A stretch of DNA of 64,000 bases. Source: Chitinophagaceae bacterium (GTDB taxonomy: Bacteria; Bacteroidota; Bacteroidia; Chitinophagales; Chitinophagaceae). Shown here in pieces: positions 44,293 through 54,462 of the stretch (position 1 is its first letter; every line of letters starts with the position of its first letter). The stretch spans positions 16,606 through 80,605 of the forward strand of contig JAEUVD010000049.1 of the NCBI GenBank assembly GCA_016787065.1, read 5' to 3'. Position numbers and translations under genes: made by a program. Below the pieces are notes generated by a model, which was not told the origin of the DNA, made no database searches, and saw only the letters and a program-made list of their open reading frames with translations.

Positions 44293-44889
44293 ATGAAAAA
44301 CTACGCTGAAGAAATAGCATACTTATACTTTAGGTTAAATGGCTTCTTTTTGTTAGAAAATTACATAACGAATAAAGAAGAATATACAGGGAGAAACCAC
44401 ACTGATACGGATTTGCTTGGTATTAAGACTCCATATGTAACGGAAGAAATTGGCTTAAATAATATTAATGATATTGACACTAGATTGCGCGAGATAGTTC
44501 ACCCTGATTTTTATATCGGTTTAATTTGTGAAGTAAAGGGTGGAGAGGAAGCAAATTGGCAACTAGCTGTCGATAAGATGAATCCTTGTGTGAAAAGGTT
44601 GGGACTTATACCACCTGAAAATACTGCTGAAGCCGTATATTCTTTAGATCGCACAAATCAATATACTTTGAGCGGAAGTCCAATTCAGATAATTAAAGTT
44701 TTAGCCACTGACAATACTGGCTTAAGTGCTGACATGGGAATGTTATGGAATATCATTCCATTAGAGAATATGGTTAATTTTATCAAAGACAGAATGGATA
44801 GGTATGATAGTAAACGGAACTCTTGGCATTTTAGTCATTCAACAATCTTTCAATATTTATTGTATGAAAAACGGAATAGAGCACATTAA
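44293..44889 (+). CDS. Putative PD-(D/E)XK nuclease-like protein between mod and res
   Basis: The protein has 198 aa. The N-terminus AYLYFRLNGFFLLENYIT followed by TDTDLLGIKTPYV and HPDFYIGLICEVKGG suggests a restriction-nuclease-like fold: D40 in the first acidic strand, D72 and E80-V-K82 in the core E-X-K strand. I do not recognise a named family. It is 4 bp after mod and 9 bp before res, so it is cotranslated with them. It is not part of the standard type III system and may be an extra effector, a specificity aid or an immunity factor. Confidence 0.7.
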   Translation: MKNYAEEIAYLYFRLNGFFLLENYITNKEEYTGRNHTDTDLLGIKTPYVTEEIGLNNINDIDTRLREIVHPDFYIGLICEVKGGEEANWQLAVDKMNPCVKRLGLIPPENTAEAVYSLDRTNQYTLSGSPIQIIKVLATDNTGLSADMGMLWNIIPLENMVNFIKDRMDRYDSKRNSWHFSHSTIFQYLLYEKRNRAH

Positions 44890-44898
44890 CTTAAGCAA

Positions 44899-47800
44899 AT
44901 GAAACTTCAATTTAAAGAACAAGACTTTCAGGTTCAGGCTGTAAATGCTATAGTGGATTGCTTTGCAGGGCAACCACTAAAAACCAATCGTTTTACATTA
45001 GAACGTAGTAAAGAACTGATTCGCAAAGCCAAACAAGCAGCAACAGCCGATGTACTCACCCTCTCCTTTGAAACGGATGTGATGGAAGAAATTGGTTATC
45101 GCAACAGTCCTATTCAAATTATAGAATCACAGGTTCTGAAAAATATACAACAGGTACAAAAGAACAACGACCTCCACGAAAGTCAACAAATAGAACGTCC
45201 AAGAGGGATTAACTTAGGGTATAATCTCACCATAGAAATGGAAACAGGTACTGGTAAAACGTATACCTATATCCGTACCATGTATGAGTTGCACAAACAT
45301 TATGGCTGGAGTAAGTTTATTGTAATAGTACCCAGCATTGCCATACGGGAAGGAGTGTACAAATCTTTTGAAGTAACTCAGGATCACTTTCAGGAATTGT
45401 ATGGTCATAAAATCAATCCGTTTATTTACAATTCGGGGCGTCCGCAGGATATTGAAAACTTTGCTTCTGATAGCCGCATCAGTGTAATGATTATAAACAC
45501 ACAGGCATTTAATGCTAGGGGTGCAGATGCAAGACGCATATACCAGGAACTTGACCAGTTTGGAACAAGAAGACCTATTGAAATAATTGCTCAAACCAAT
45601 CCTATTCTAATCATTGATGAACCTCAATCTGTAGATGGTGAGCAAACTTTGAAAAGTATGCAGGATTTTAATCCATTACTTACCCTGCGTTATTCAGCTA
45701 CGCATAAACTGGATTACAATAAAGTATATCGTTTAGATGCCTTAGATGCATACAATAAAAGATTGGTAAAGAAGATACAGGTAAAAGGTATTAACCTGAA
45801 AGGGTCAGCGGGCACAACAGGATACATATACCTCGAGCAAATAAGTTTAAGCACCACCAAGCCACCATTTGCAGTAGTAGAGTTTGAGAAAAGAGCAGGT
45901 GATGGAGTTAAAAAAGTTCGTCAAAAATTAAGTGTAGGTGCCAATTTATATGAGCTTTCAGGCAATGTGCCTTCTTACAAAAATCAAACAATAACAGACA
46001 TTAATGGTTACCTCAATAAAATTGTGGTTGCCGGTCAGGATATATACCCAGGTGATATTTTGAATGATAAGGATGAACACACTTTTCGCAGAATACAGAT
46101 ACGGGAATGTATCATGTCACATCTGCAAAAGGAAAAAGCATTATTTGAAAAGGGCATTAAAGTACTCTCCTTATTCTTTATTGACTCAGTTGAAAAATAC
46201 CGGGTTTATGATGATACTGGTGAACAGGCATTGGGTGAATATGCCAAAATATTTGAGGAGGAATACAACAAAGTTCGAAATGATTTTTTAGATCTATTTC
46301 AACAAGAATATAACGACTTCCTGAAAGACACTGACCCCAGCAAGGTGCACAAGGGATATATGCCAACCAATTACGGTGAGTATTTAAAAAGAGATGATGC
46401 TAATAAAGTGCATGACGGTTATTTTTCTATTGATAAAAAAGGCAAGTCAATAGAGCCCATTGTAAAAAGAGGCAGCGAAGAATCAGATGATATTTCAGCC
46501 TACGATCTTATCATGAAGGATAAGGAAAGGTTACTCAGTTTTGAAGAACCTACTCGTTTTATATTCTCTCACTCTGCGCTTAAAGAAGGTTGGGATAATC
46601 CGAATGTATTTCAAATATGCGCATTAAAGAATGCAGAAACAGGTAGTCAGATAAGAAGAAGACAAGAGGTAGGCCGTGGTATGCGATTATGTGTAAACAA
46701 GAATGGTAACCGATTGGATTTTGAGTATGTAGGAGACCAAGTGCATGAGATTAATAAATTAACTGTAATAGCATCAGAGTCATATGAAGCATTTGCAAAG
46801 GGCCTGCAAACTGAAATCGCTGCAACATTAAAAGACCGTCCGCAAAAAGCCGAGGTAGAATATTTTGTTGGAAAAGTAGTAAGGAATGAAAAGGAAGAAG
46901 AACACCGTCTTACAGAAGATGATGCAAAGAAACTTCAGTTCAAATTAATTGCTTCACAAGTAATAGATGAAGATTATAAAATAACAGCAAGTGGGAAAGA
47001 GCTTATTGATCAAGGCAAAGTGCCTTTGCCTGAAAAGCTTGAGCCATATAGAGAATCCGTTACAAAATTGCTAAAATCGATTTATACAGGTGAAGACTTT
47101 AAGCCAGAAGATGAAAGACAAACCATTGTACTCAATACCAACAAGAATTTTAGTAAGAAAGAGTTTCAGGCTTTATGGGAAAAGATAAATCTTAAAACCA
47201 TTTATGAGGTAAAGTTTGATACTGAGAAACTGATTAGTGATAGTAAGGTTCGTATCGATGCTCAGCTCCATATTGGCGACAGGGTGTATGAAGTTAAAAC
47301 AGGTGAATTGCAGGATGGTACAAAGGAACAAATGCAAAAAGGCTCGTTGATAAGGGAATCGCAACGTCAATATTTGAAAATTAAGAATGACATTTATACC
47401 AATGCTGTCTATGATATTGTGGGTGAAATAGAAGCACTTACAAATCTGAAAAGAAGCACAATAGTCGCCATACTCAAATCTATTAAAGAGGAGAAGTTTT
47501 TATTACTCCGAAAAAACCCGGAGGAGTTTATTGCAAAGTGCAGTAAACTTATAAATGAAGTGAAGGCAAGTTTAATTATCAATAATATCGTTTATCATAA
47601 GATTGAAGAACGGCATGATTCTAAAACAGTTTTCACTAACAATAAAAATGCACTGCGCACTTCAGAGCTGCTGAAAAAGCATATCTATGATTATTTGACT
47701 TCTGATTCTAAAATTGAATCCGACTTTGCAAAAGCATTGGAGAATAGTACTGAGGTTGTGGTATATGCAAAACTTCCTAAGAGTTTTTATATCTCTACCC

Positions 47801-48033
47801 CGGTTGCGAATTATAGCCCTGATTGGGCCATTGTTTTCGATAAGGATAAAGTTCGACATATATACTTTGTAGCAGAAACAAAAGGTTCTGATTCAGATAT
47901 GGATTTGAGGGAGATAGAGAAATTGAAAATTCATTGTGCCGATAAGCATTTTGAAACAATTAGTGGTGGTGTAGTGAAATTCTCAAAAGTTAGCAGCTAT
48001 GATATGCTCCTTGAAATAGTACAATTAAAATAA
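44899..48033 (+). CDS. Type III restriction endonuclease subunit (Res)
   Basis: The protein has 1044 aa. The SF2 helicase core has Walker A ETGTGKT (115-121), Walker B IDEPQ (239-243), a LRYSATH motif III and motif VI RRRQEVGRGMRL. The C-terminal nuclease has P974-D975 and E993-T-K995 (PDW...AETKG), the PD-X-EXK signature of Res subunits. All key residues are intact, so it is expected to translocate or slide on DNA after Mod recognises unmethylated head-to-head sites and then cut. It overlaps the next gene by one base (TAATG), so the GHKL protein is translationally coupled to it. Confidence 0.93.
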   Translation: MKLQFKEQDFQVQAVNAIVDCFAGQPLKTNRFTLERSKELIRKAKQAATADVLTLSFETDVMEEIGYRNSPIQIIESQVLKNIQQVQKNNDLHESQQIERPRGINLGYNLTIEMETGTGKTYTYIRTMYELHKHYGWSKFIVIVPSIAIREGVYKSFEVTQDHFQELYGHKINPFIYNSGRPQDIENFASDSRISVMIINTQAFNARGADARRIYQELDQFGTRRPIEIIAQTNPILIIDEPQSVDGEQTLKSMQDFNPLLTLRYSATHKLDYNKVYRLDALDAYNKRLVKKIQVKGINLKGSAGTTGYIYLEQISLSTTKPPFAVVEFEKRAGDGVKKVRQKLSVGANLYELSGNVPSYKNQTITDINGYLNKIVVAGQDIYPGDILNDKDEHTFRRIQIRECIMSHLQKEKALFEKGIKVLSLFFIDSVEKYRVYDDTGEQALGEYAKIFEEEYNKVRNDFLDLFQQEYNDFLKDTDPSKVHKGYMPTNYGEYLKRDDANKVHDGYFSIDKKGKSIEPIVKRGSEESDDISAYDLIMKDKERLLSFEEPTRFIFSHSALKEGWDNPNVFQICALKNAETGSQIRRRQEVGRGMRLCVNKNGNRLDFEYVGDQVHEINKLTVIASESYEAFAKGLQTEIAATLKDRPQKAEVEYFVGKVVRNEKEEEHRLTEDDAKKLQFKLIASQVIDEDYKITASGKELIDQGKVPLPEKLEPYRESVTKLLKSIYTGEDFKPEDERQTIVLNTNKNFSKKEFQALWEKINLKTIYEVKFDTEKLISDSKVRIDAQLHIGDRVYEVKTGELQDGTKEQMQKGSLIRESQRQYLKIKNDIYTNAVYDIVGEIEALTNLKRSTIVAILKSIKEEKFLLLRKNPEEFIAKCSKLINEVKASLIINNIVYHKIEERHDSKTVFTNNKNALRTSELLKKHIYDYLTSDSKIESDFAKALENSTEVVVYAKLPKSFYISTPVANYSPDWAIVFDKDKVRHIYFVAETKGSDSDMDLREIEKLKIHCADKHFETISGGVVKFSKVSSYDMLLEIVQLK

Positions 48034-51000
48034 TGTTGATGGCAGACAATATATTAGATGAAGCAAGGTTAGAACGTGAACAGCAGCGCAGTGAAAGCGA
48101 GGCAAGGGATATAATTCATGATCTGCACAGGCTATACACTTTCCCAGAAGAGCGGAAAACAAGATGGGTATGGGAGTTACTTCAGAATGCTAAAGACGTT
48201 GCTGGTAACAGTGGTGTTGAGATAGCATTTAAACTGGAGCCGGACAGATTAGTATTTAGTCATAATGGACTTCCATTTAAAACAAAACATTTACTTGCTA
48301 TACTTTATAAAACCTCTACAAAGGCTCTTGATGGTGAAGGAGGTACAACAGGCAAGTACGGTACAGGTTTCGTAACGACACATATTCTCAATAAAAAGTT
48401 GAGCATATCCGGTGTTCATGAAAATGATTTGGGTAAAAGAAACTTTACTATTGAAATCGATAGGTCCGCAGCTAGTCTTGATGAAAGTATAGCAATTGAA
48501 GCAATGCAACGTTCACTTTCAGAAACATTTACATCAATTGATAAGATTACCAAAGCACCTGCGGAAGATATTATTGTCAATTGGCATTCATTTACTTTTA
48601 TATTAAATCCTGATTCGTATGTGTATGCAGAAAGAGGATTGCAAGAGTTAGAAAGAAATCTTGCTTTTACACTGTTGATTGATTCAAGTCTTACCAATAC
48701 GAATGAAGTCAGTCCCTTTAAAGAAATTAAATCAGTGTCAATTGAAACTGCCTCTCAGAAAACCAAGTATATAGCAAGTCTGGAACAAACCAAAATCAAA
48801 GAAATAAGTTTTATGTCGTTAGGGTTGGCCACAGGGTTACTCTATCATCAAAAAGGAAAATTGATTTTTGGCATACCAGCCATAAAAGAAAATGAAAGTT
48901 TTAAGCTTTTGCCAATTGACGGACAAGCTGTTTTGTTTAAAGAATTTCCTTTAATTGGTACAGAAGATTTTAACCTGCCTGTATTTATACAACATCAAGA
49001 CTTTCACCCTACTGAACAACGAGACGGAATTAGAACAAAGATTATATCCGAAACTGAGGAAGATCATACTGCCAATAGAAACAGGAAAGCCCTTGTAGAG
49101 TTTGTCGCCTCTTATATATATTTTATTCAAAATACTGTTGACGCAGGTCTATCAAACTCACATTTATTTGCAAAAAGCGGTCTTCCATCACTTGTCGAAA
49201 ACTATTCTAATATTGAATGGTATCAGGAGAATATTCAAAAGCCCATCAGGGAATTTATTTTACAAAAGAATATTGTAAAATCGAATGCCGGCTCATCCGT
49301 TAAGATTGCCGAGGCCAAATTTCTTATCAACGAATTATACGGAAATACTGAGTTCTATTCGTTAGCATCAAATCTTATACCCGATCAACTACCAGATAGT
49401 TCAAGTGTTTGGGAATGGAGTAAGATTATAACGCAAGATGCTGAATCTTGGCCGGAAAATATTACAATAGATGTAGAAAATCTGATTAAACTTATACCTT
49501 ATAAAGTCGATGTAAATGCGGAAACATCATATGATTGGCTAAAGAAGTTATATCAATATCTGGATCATAGTCAGCTCAGTCATCTGGGTGAAAAGAACCC
49601 AATCTATTTAAGTGAAGCAAATAATTTTTGTGTAAGGGATGATGTATCAATTCATCCACTTATTGACCCTGAATTTAAAATTGTATCCAAAGGTTTAGGT
49701 AGATCATTAGATGAAGAATTTTTAAATAAAAAACTTGGTATAGTTCCAGAAATTAAAACGTTTGATCTTACTGAATTTTATAATAACCTGAATAAAGAAC
49801 TTATTAGTGAGTTAAAAATTGAAACGGCAACCCTAGAGCAGATAAAAGCTGTTTTTCATGTTTGCTGTCTATTTAGGAGTGACCGAGCTTATCGCAGAGA
49901 GACCTGGTTCAATTTAATTAACCAGTTATTACCTGATCTGGCCCAGGAGAAAAAAAGCATTTCTGTTGATTATGATAATTATTGGCGTTCCGCTGAGCTA
50001 TGGAGCATTCGTTATATCTGTCATTTAATTGAAAAATCTGTAACCCCATCGGCATTTGCATCTTCATATTTTGAAGGAAACAATGATTCTTGTTTCGAGT
50101 GGTTGAAAATGTTTCTTGAATTCGTATTTTCATTAAAAGAAGATAATAGTGAAGTATTTCTGAAACGTAGAATCATGCCTACTCAGTCAAATGAATTTAA
50201 ACCTTATGATGACTTTATTTTTGCTCAAGAGGGGACAAAGTACTTCAGCGATTCAATTAAAGATATATACAAGGATTATACTGGGAAAGGTGATCCAAGG
50301 AGGTTTATTATAGATAATCGAATAGCATTTGAAGGTTTACGCACCAGGGATGTGTCAGTCCTTACAAATGAAATAGACAAGATTTTCCATGATTTAAATA
50401 TTGAAAGTAAAGTCAAGAAAGGCGGTTCCTTAAATGGAATGTTCTTGCAGCTCAACGATTGGTTTGAACAATTTTCAAAAATTGACACCCTTCTTCCATC
50501 TTTTTCAACAAAACGTGCTTCTCTATATGTTTTAGCATTAGGCGAAGGCTTTAGCAAGCAAATAATGGAGATTAATAAATCAGGGAAGTCTATTGAAGAT
50601 ATAGTTGAGTTAGCTAAAATTCAATTGAGCCCAGCACAAATGAAGCTACTCGATGATGCAGCAGCAGAATTAGGGGCCGTTGAGCTGTTGGCAAAGGCGC
50701 AAGAAATGCTTAATGCAAAGCACCAGATTGACAGATGGAAGAAGATAGGTACAGCAGCTGAAATTGCTTTCGAAGAGTCCATTGCTGGTTTGGATTTTGA
50801 ATACAAGATTGAAAACCCTGATAGAGGTAAGGATTTTGATCTGATAATAAATGCGAAAGGCTATGCAATAGAAATAAAAAATGTAGTTGCCGGTAAAGAG
50901 AATGTAAGGATGTCAATTCTCCAAGGAAGGACTGCAGTGAATGAAAGGGATTTCTATGCTCTTTGTGTTATGACCAGACCAGATGATGAAATGATTATTG

Positions 51001-51245
51001 ATATGGAATATTTCAAAGCAGAATCTCGATTCGTTATTGATATTGGATATAAAATAGGCGATAAAATTGCCAAATGGGACGAAGGTCTGCAAAGCCTTGA
51101 GGTTGATGCAGACGTGAAAGTTTCCCTTGTTGACAAAACTGAATCTGTCTATATTAATAGAAATATCTGGAAAAACGGAATTTCTTTTGAAGCATTTATT
51201 ACAGAACTTAAAAAAATCCTTGCGGTTAATGAAGCTGATAGATAA
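48033..51245 (+). CDS. Sacsin/HSP90-like ATPase fused to PD-(D/E)XK nuclease domain
   Basis: The protein has 1070 aa. The N-terminal GHKL (histidine-kinase/HSP90-like) ATPase has an N-box VWELLQNAKD (E48, N52, D55), FSHNGLPF (76-82) and GKYGTGFVTTHIL (107-119), as in the sacsin N-terminal domain. A long helical middle has no motif I know. The C-terminal nuclease-like domain has DRGKDFDLIINAKGYAIEIK with D934/D936 and E947-I-K949. This fusion matches DUF3883-type proteins known from defence islands. ATG 48033 overlaps the res stop; a second ATG at 48039 is also possible. An ATP-gated nuclease or sensor that acts with Res is a reasonable hypothesis. Confidence 0.82.
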   Translation: MLMADNILDEARLEREQQRSESEARDIIHDLHRLYTFPEERKTRWVWELLQNAKDVAGNSGVEIAFKLEPDRLVFSHNGLPFKTKHLLAILYKTSTKALDGEGGTTGKYGTGFVTTHILNKKLSISGVHENDLGKRNFTIEIDRSAASLDESIAIEAMQRSLSETFTSIDKITKAPAEDIIVNWHSFTFILNPDSYVYAERGLQELERNLAFTLLIDSSLTNTNEVSPFKEIKSVSIETASQKTKYIASLEQTKIKEISFMSLGLATGLLYHQKGKLIFGIPAIKENESFKLLPIDGQAVLFKEFPLIGTEDFNLPVFIQHQDFHPTEQRDGIRTKIISETEEDHTANRNRKALVEFVASYIYFIQNTVDAGLSNSHLFAKSGLPSLVENYSNIEWYQENIQKPIREFILQKNIVKSNAGSSVKIAEAKFLINELYGNTEFYSLASNLIPDQLPDSSSVWEWSKIITQDAESWPENITIDVENLIKLIPYKVDVNAETSYDWLKKLYQYLDHSQLSHLGEKNPIYLSEANNFCVRDDVSIHPLIDPEFKIVSKGLGRSLDEEFLNKKLGIVPEIKTFDLTEFYNNLNKELISELKIETATLEQIKAVFHVCCLFRSDRAYRRETWFNLINQLLPDLAQEKKSISVDYDNYWRSAELWSIRYICHLIEKSVTPSAFASSYFEGNNDSCFEWLKMFLEFVFSLKEDNSEVFLKRRIMPTQSNEFKPYDDFIFAQEGTKYFSDSIKDIYKDYTGKGDPRRFIIDNRIAFEGLRTRDVSVLTNEIDKIFHDLNIESKVKKGGSLNGMFLQLNDWFEQFSKIDTLLPSFSTKRASLYVLALGEGFSKQIMEINKSGKSIEDIVELAKIQLSPAQMKLLDDAAAELGAVELLAKAQEMLNAKHQIDRWKKIGTAAEIAFEESIAGLDFEYKIENPDRGKDFDLIINAKGYAIEIKNVVAGKENVRMSILQGRTAVNERDFYALCVMTRPDDEMIIDMEYFKAESRFVIDIGYKIGDKIAKWDEGLQSLEVDADVKVSLVDKTESVYINRNIWKNGISFEAFITELKKILAVNEADR

Positions 51246-54200
51246 TGTAAATAATCGATTAGGGGATGACTTAAAGGCAAGTATCCGTAAAGGTAGCAAA
51301 TTGAGTATTGCCGCTTCCTCATTTTCTATCTATGCTTATGTGGCTCTTAAAAAAGAATTGGAGAAAATTGATGAACTGCGTTTTATTTTTAGTTCTCCTA
51401 CTTTCAGCGAAGAGAATTTTAAAAAGCAATCTCCATTATTTTACATACCCAATATTTATAAGGAAACAGAATTATGTGGAGGTGAATTTGAGTTAAGATT
51501 GATAAACCAATTAAATCAAAGAGCCATTGCAAGGGAGTGTTCAAAATGGGTAAAAGAAAAAGTGGTTTTCAAATCCAATAAGCATCATAATCTTCCAATC
51601 AACGGAATGATACACGTAAAGAACACAGAGCAGGAGGAGTATGCCTATTCCAATCTAAGCAGTTTTACTACATCTGATTTAGGGATTACCCACAAGAAGG
51701 GGTTCCCTACCTTGATTCAGAAATCAGAGTTCCCAGATAGTGCTGCATACTTGGATTGGTTTAATCAGATTTGGGAAAATGAAGAAGACTTAAAGGAGGT
51801 TACCCAAAAAGTGCAGAGCTATTTTGAAAGTGCTTATAAAGAGAATAGCCCGGAGTTCATATACTTCATTACGTTGTATAATATCTTTAACGATTTCCTG
51901 CAAGACATATCATTGGATAATTTGCCGAATGACCAAATTGGATTCAAAGACACATTGACCTGGAATAAGCTATATAATTTTCAGCAAGATGCTGTAATAG
52001 GAGCTATTAATAAATTAGAGAAGTACAAGGGGTGCATTTTAGCAGATAGTGTTGGTTTAGGGAAAACGTTTTCAGCATTGGGCGTTATCAAGTATTATGA
52101 AATGCGTAATAAGGATGTGCTAGTCCTTTGCCCTAAAAAATTAGAAGCTAACTGGAATACTTATAGGCATAACGACAAAAACAACATTTTAGCTGCCGAC
52201 CGTTTTCGTTATGATGTATTATTTCACACAGACCTTTCAAGAGATAGGGGTATGAGTAATGGAAGAAGTTTGGAAAATGTAAATTGGGGTAATTATGGTT
52301 TAGTGGTCATTGACGAATCACATAATTTCAGGAATAATAACCCTTATTCAGACCGGGAAAATAGGTATCAAAAACTACTTCGCAGAGTGGTACAGGAAGG
52401 TATTGAAACTAAGGTGTTGATGTTGTCTGCAACACCGGTAAACAATAGGTTTAATGACCTTAAAAATCAATTGGCATTAGCTTATGAAGGTGACCCGGAG
52501 TTAATAAATGATAAATTAGATACTAAAACAGGCATTGACCAAATTTTCAGAAAGGCACAGCAAGCATTTAATGTATGGAGTAAGTTTGAAACTTCTGAAA
52601 GAACCACCGAGAAGTTATTAGATATGCTTGATTTTGATTTTTTTGAAATACTCGATTCGCTAACAATTGCCCGTTCAAGAAAGCACATTACCACTTATTA
52701 CGATACGACAGCAGTTGGTAAATTCCCGGAAAGAAATAAGCCAGTATCAGTACAAAGTCCACTTACCGAAACGGATAATATTACTTACGTAGAAATTGCA
52801 GAGAAGCTGATATTGTTGAATCTTTCTGTTTATACTCCACTAAACTATATACTGCCAAGTAAGTTAGACGCATACAAAAATCTGTACGAAAAAGAAGTAC
52901 GGGCAGGTTCAAGTAAACTTTCGCAAATAGATCGTGATAACAGCTTACGTATTTTAATGCGTATTAATTTATTGAAACGTTTGGAGAGCTCCGTTGATTC
53001 TTTTAGAATAACTCTTGAAAGGATAATTGCACAAATTGAACAAGCTATTATAACAATTGAACAAGGCTCAAAAGGAGAGTATGAGGGTATAGAAGCAAAG
53101 ATGAATGATGAGGAGTTCGACTGGGAATCAGAATGGGGTGATGAGGAAAATGTGATAGGCAAAAAAATTAAGGTTCATATATCAGATATGGACACTACAA
53201 AGTGGAGTGAAGATTTGAATGAAGATTTAGCATTGCTCAATATGCTTTGGGGCAGTATAGTTGATGTTAGAGGAAGTAAAGATTACAAACTTCAGCAACT
53301 AATTAAATTATTAGATAATAAAATTTCTCATCCTTTTAATCCTAACAATAGAAAAGTCATAGTATTTACAGCCTTTGCTGATACGGCAAACTATCTCTAT
53401 GAAAACATACAGGACTACTTAAAAGTAAAATATGGATTGTATACAGCATTAATCACTGGGTCCAAAAAATTAAGTAATTCTAAGAACATACCTAATGACC
53501 TAAACCCATTATTAACTTGCTTCTCTCCGGTGTCGAAAGATAAGGATCAGCTATACCCTAAACTTTTAGATGGCATTGATTTGTTGATAGCAACTGATTG
53601 TATTTCTGAAGGCCAAAATCTACAGGACTGTGATTATTTAATCAACTACGATATTCACTGGAACCCTGTGCGTATTATCCAGCGTTTCGGTCGCATAGAT
53701 AGAATAGGTTCCAAGAATGATACTATCACAATGGTCAATTTTTGGCCGGACGTAACATTGGATGCCTATATCAATCTGAAGCAAAGGGTTGAAAGCAGAA
53801 TGTTGATTAGTAACATGGCAAGTACAGGTGATGATAATATTCTGAACACAGATGAAAAAGATTTAGAGTACAGAAAAATACAGCTTCAAAAATTACAGGA
53901 AGAAGTTATTGACCTCGAAGATTTAAAAGAAGGGGTGAGTATTACAGACCTCGGTTTGAATGATTTTCGAGTTGATTTAACAAACTATATAAAGTCTTTC
54001 GGTGAGCTTCAGAATATTCCTGAAGGGTTACATGCAACCGTTAATGCCACTGATATTTTACCCCCCGGTGCTGTTTTCGTTTTAAAGAATGTAAACACAT
54101 GTGTTAATATCAATAAGCTCAATAGACTTCACCCCTATTACCTAATTTACATAAATAATAATGGACAGCTTTTTCAAAGCCATGTAGAATCTAAAAAAAT

Positions 54201-54462
54201 ACTGGATGCTATGCGATTGTTATGCAAAGGAATAAAAGAACCACTATTAGAGATTTGTAAAACATTGAGTGTTGAGACAGATGAATATCATAAAATGGAT
54301 GCTTACTCCTCGCTATTGAAACAGAGTATCAGTACAATACTTCAAACCGAAGAAGAAAAGGAAGTGTTGAGCTTATTTAAGGCTGGAGGAACTACAGCTT
54401 TAAAAGATAAAATAAAGGGTATAGAAGATTTTAAACTTATTTCATTTTTAATAGTACGGTAG
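51229..54462 (+). CDS. PLD-like/SNF2-family helicase
   Basis: I choose ATG 51229 (17-bp overlap with the previous gene; 1077 aa) because the upstream in-frame start at 51127 would extend deep into that gene. The N-terminal region has a phospholipase-D-like pattern (KLSIAASSFSIYAYVALKKE; IHVKNTEQ, then YSNLSSFT) with one HxK half. The SNF2 ATPase has ADSVGLGKTFSALG (K279), DESHNF, LMLSATPVNNRF, and motif VI QRFGRIDRIGSKND. It is a double-strand DNA translocase probably carrying a nuclease-like head. Such PLD-SNF2 helicases are partners of DUF4391 proteins and R-M genes in defence loci. Confidence 0.87.
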   Translation: MKLIDNVNNRLGDDLKASIRKGSKLSIAASSFSIYAYVALKKELEKIDELRFIFSSPTFSEENFKKQSPLFYIPNIYKETELCGGEFELRLINQLNQRAIARECSKWVKEKVVFKSNKHHNLPINGMIHVKNTEQEEYAYSNLSSFTTSDLGITHKKGFPTLIQKSEFPDSAAYLDWFNQIWENEEDLKEVTQKVQSYFESAYKENSPEFIYFITLYNIFNDFLQDISLDNLPNDQIGFKDTLTWNKLYNFQQDAVIGAINKLEKYKGCILADSVGLGKTFSALGVIKYYEMRNKDVLVLCPKKLEANWNTYRHNDKNNILAADRFRYDVLFHTDLSRDRGMSNGRSLENVNWGNYGLVVIDESHNFRNNNPYSDRENRYQKLLRRVVQEGIETKVLMLSATPVNNRFNDLKNQLALAYEGDPELINDKLDTKTGIDQIFRKAQQAFNVWSKFETSERTTEKLLDMLDFDFFEILDSLTIARSRKHITTYYDTTAVGKFPERNKPVSVQSPLTETDNITYVEIAEKLILLNLSVYTPLNYILPSKLDAYKNLYEKEVRAGSSKLSQIDRDNSLRILMRINLLKRLESSVDSFRITLERIIAQIEQAIITIEQGSKGEYEGIEAKMNDEEFDWESEWGDEENVIGKKIKVHISDMDTTKWSEDLNEDLALLNMLWGSIVDVRGSKDYKLQQLIKLLDNKISHPFNPNNRKVIVFTAFADTANYLYENIQDYLKVKYGLYTALITGSKKLSNSKNIPNDLNPLLTCFSPVSKDKDQLYPKLLDGIDLLIATDCISEGQNLQDCDYLINYDIHWNPVRIIQRFGRIDRIGSKNDTITMVNFWPDVTLDAYINLKQRVESRMLISNMASTGDDNILNTDEKDLEYRKIQLQKLQEEVIDLEDLKEGVSITDLGLNDFRVDLTNYIKSFGELQNIPEGLHATVNATDILPPGAVFVLKNVNTCVNINKLNRLHPYYLIYINNNGQLFQSHVESKKILDAMRLLCKGIKEPLLEICKTLSVETDEYHKMDAYSSLLKQSISTILQTEEEKEVLSLFKAGGTTALKDKIKGIEDFKLISFLIVR

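Noticed and set aside
51127..51228. Upstream start for the PLD-SNF2 helicase
   Set aside because: It would overlap the ATPase gene by 119 bp and add a Leu/Lys/Asn-rich stretch unlike a family N-terminus; ATG 51229 gives a normal short overlap.
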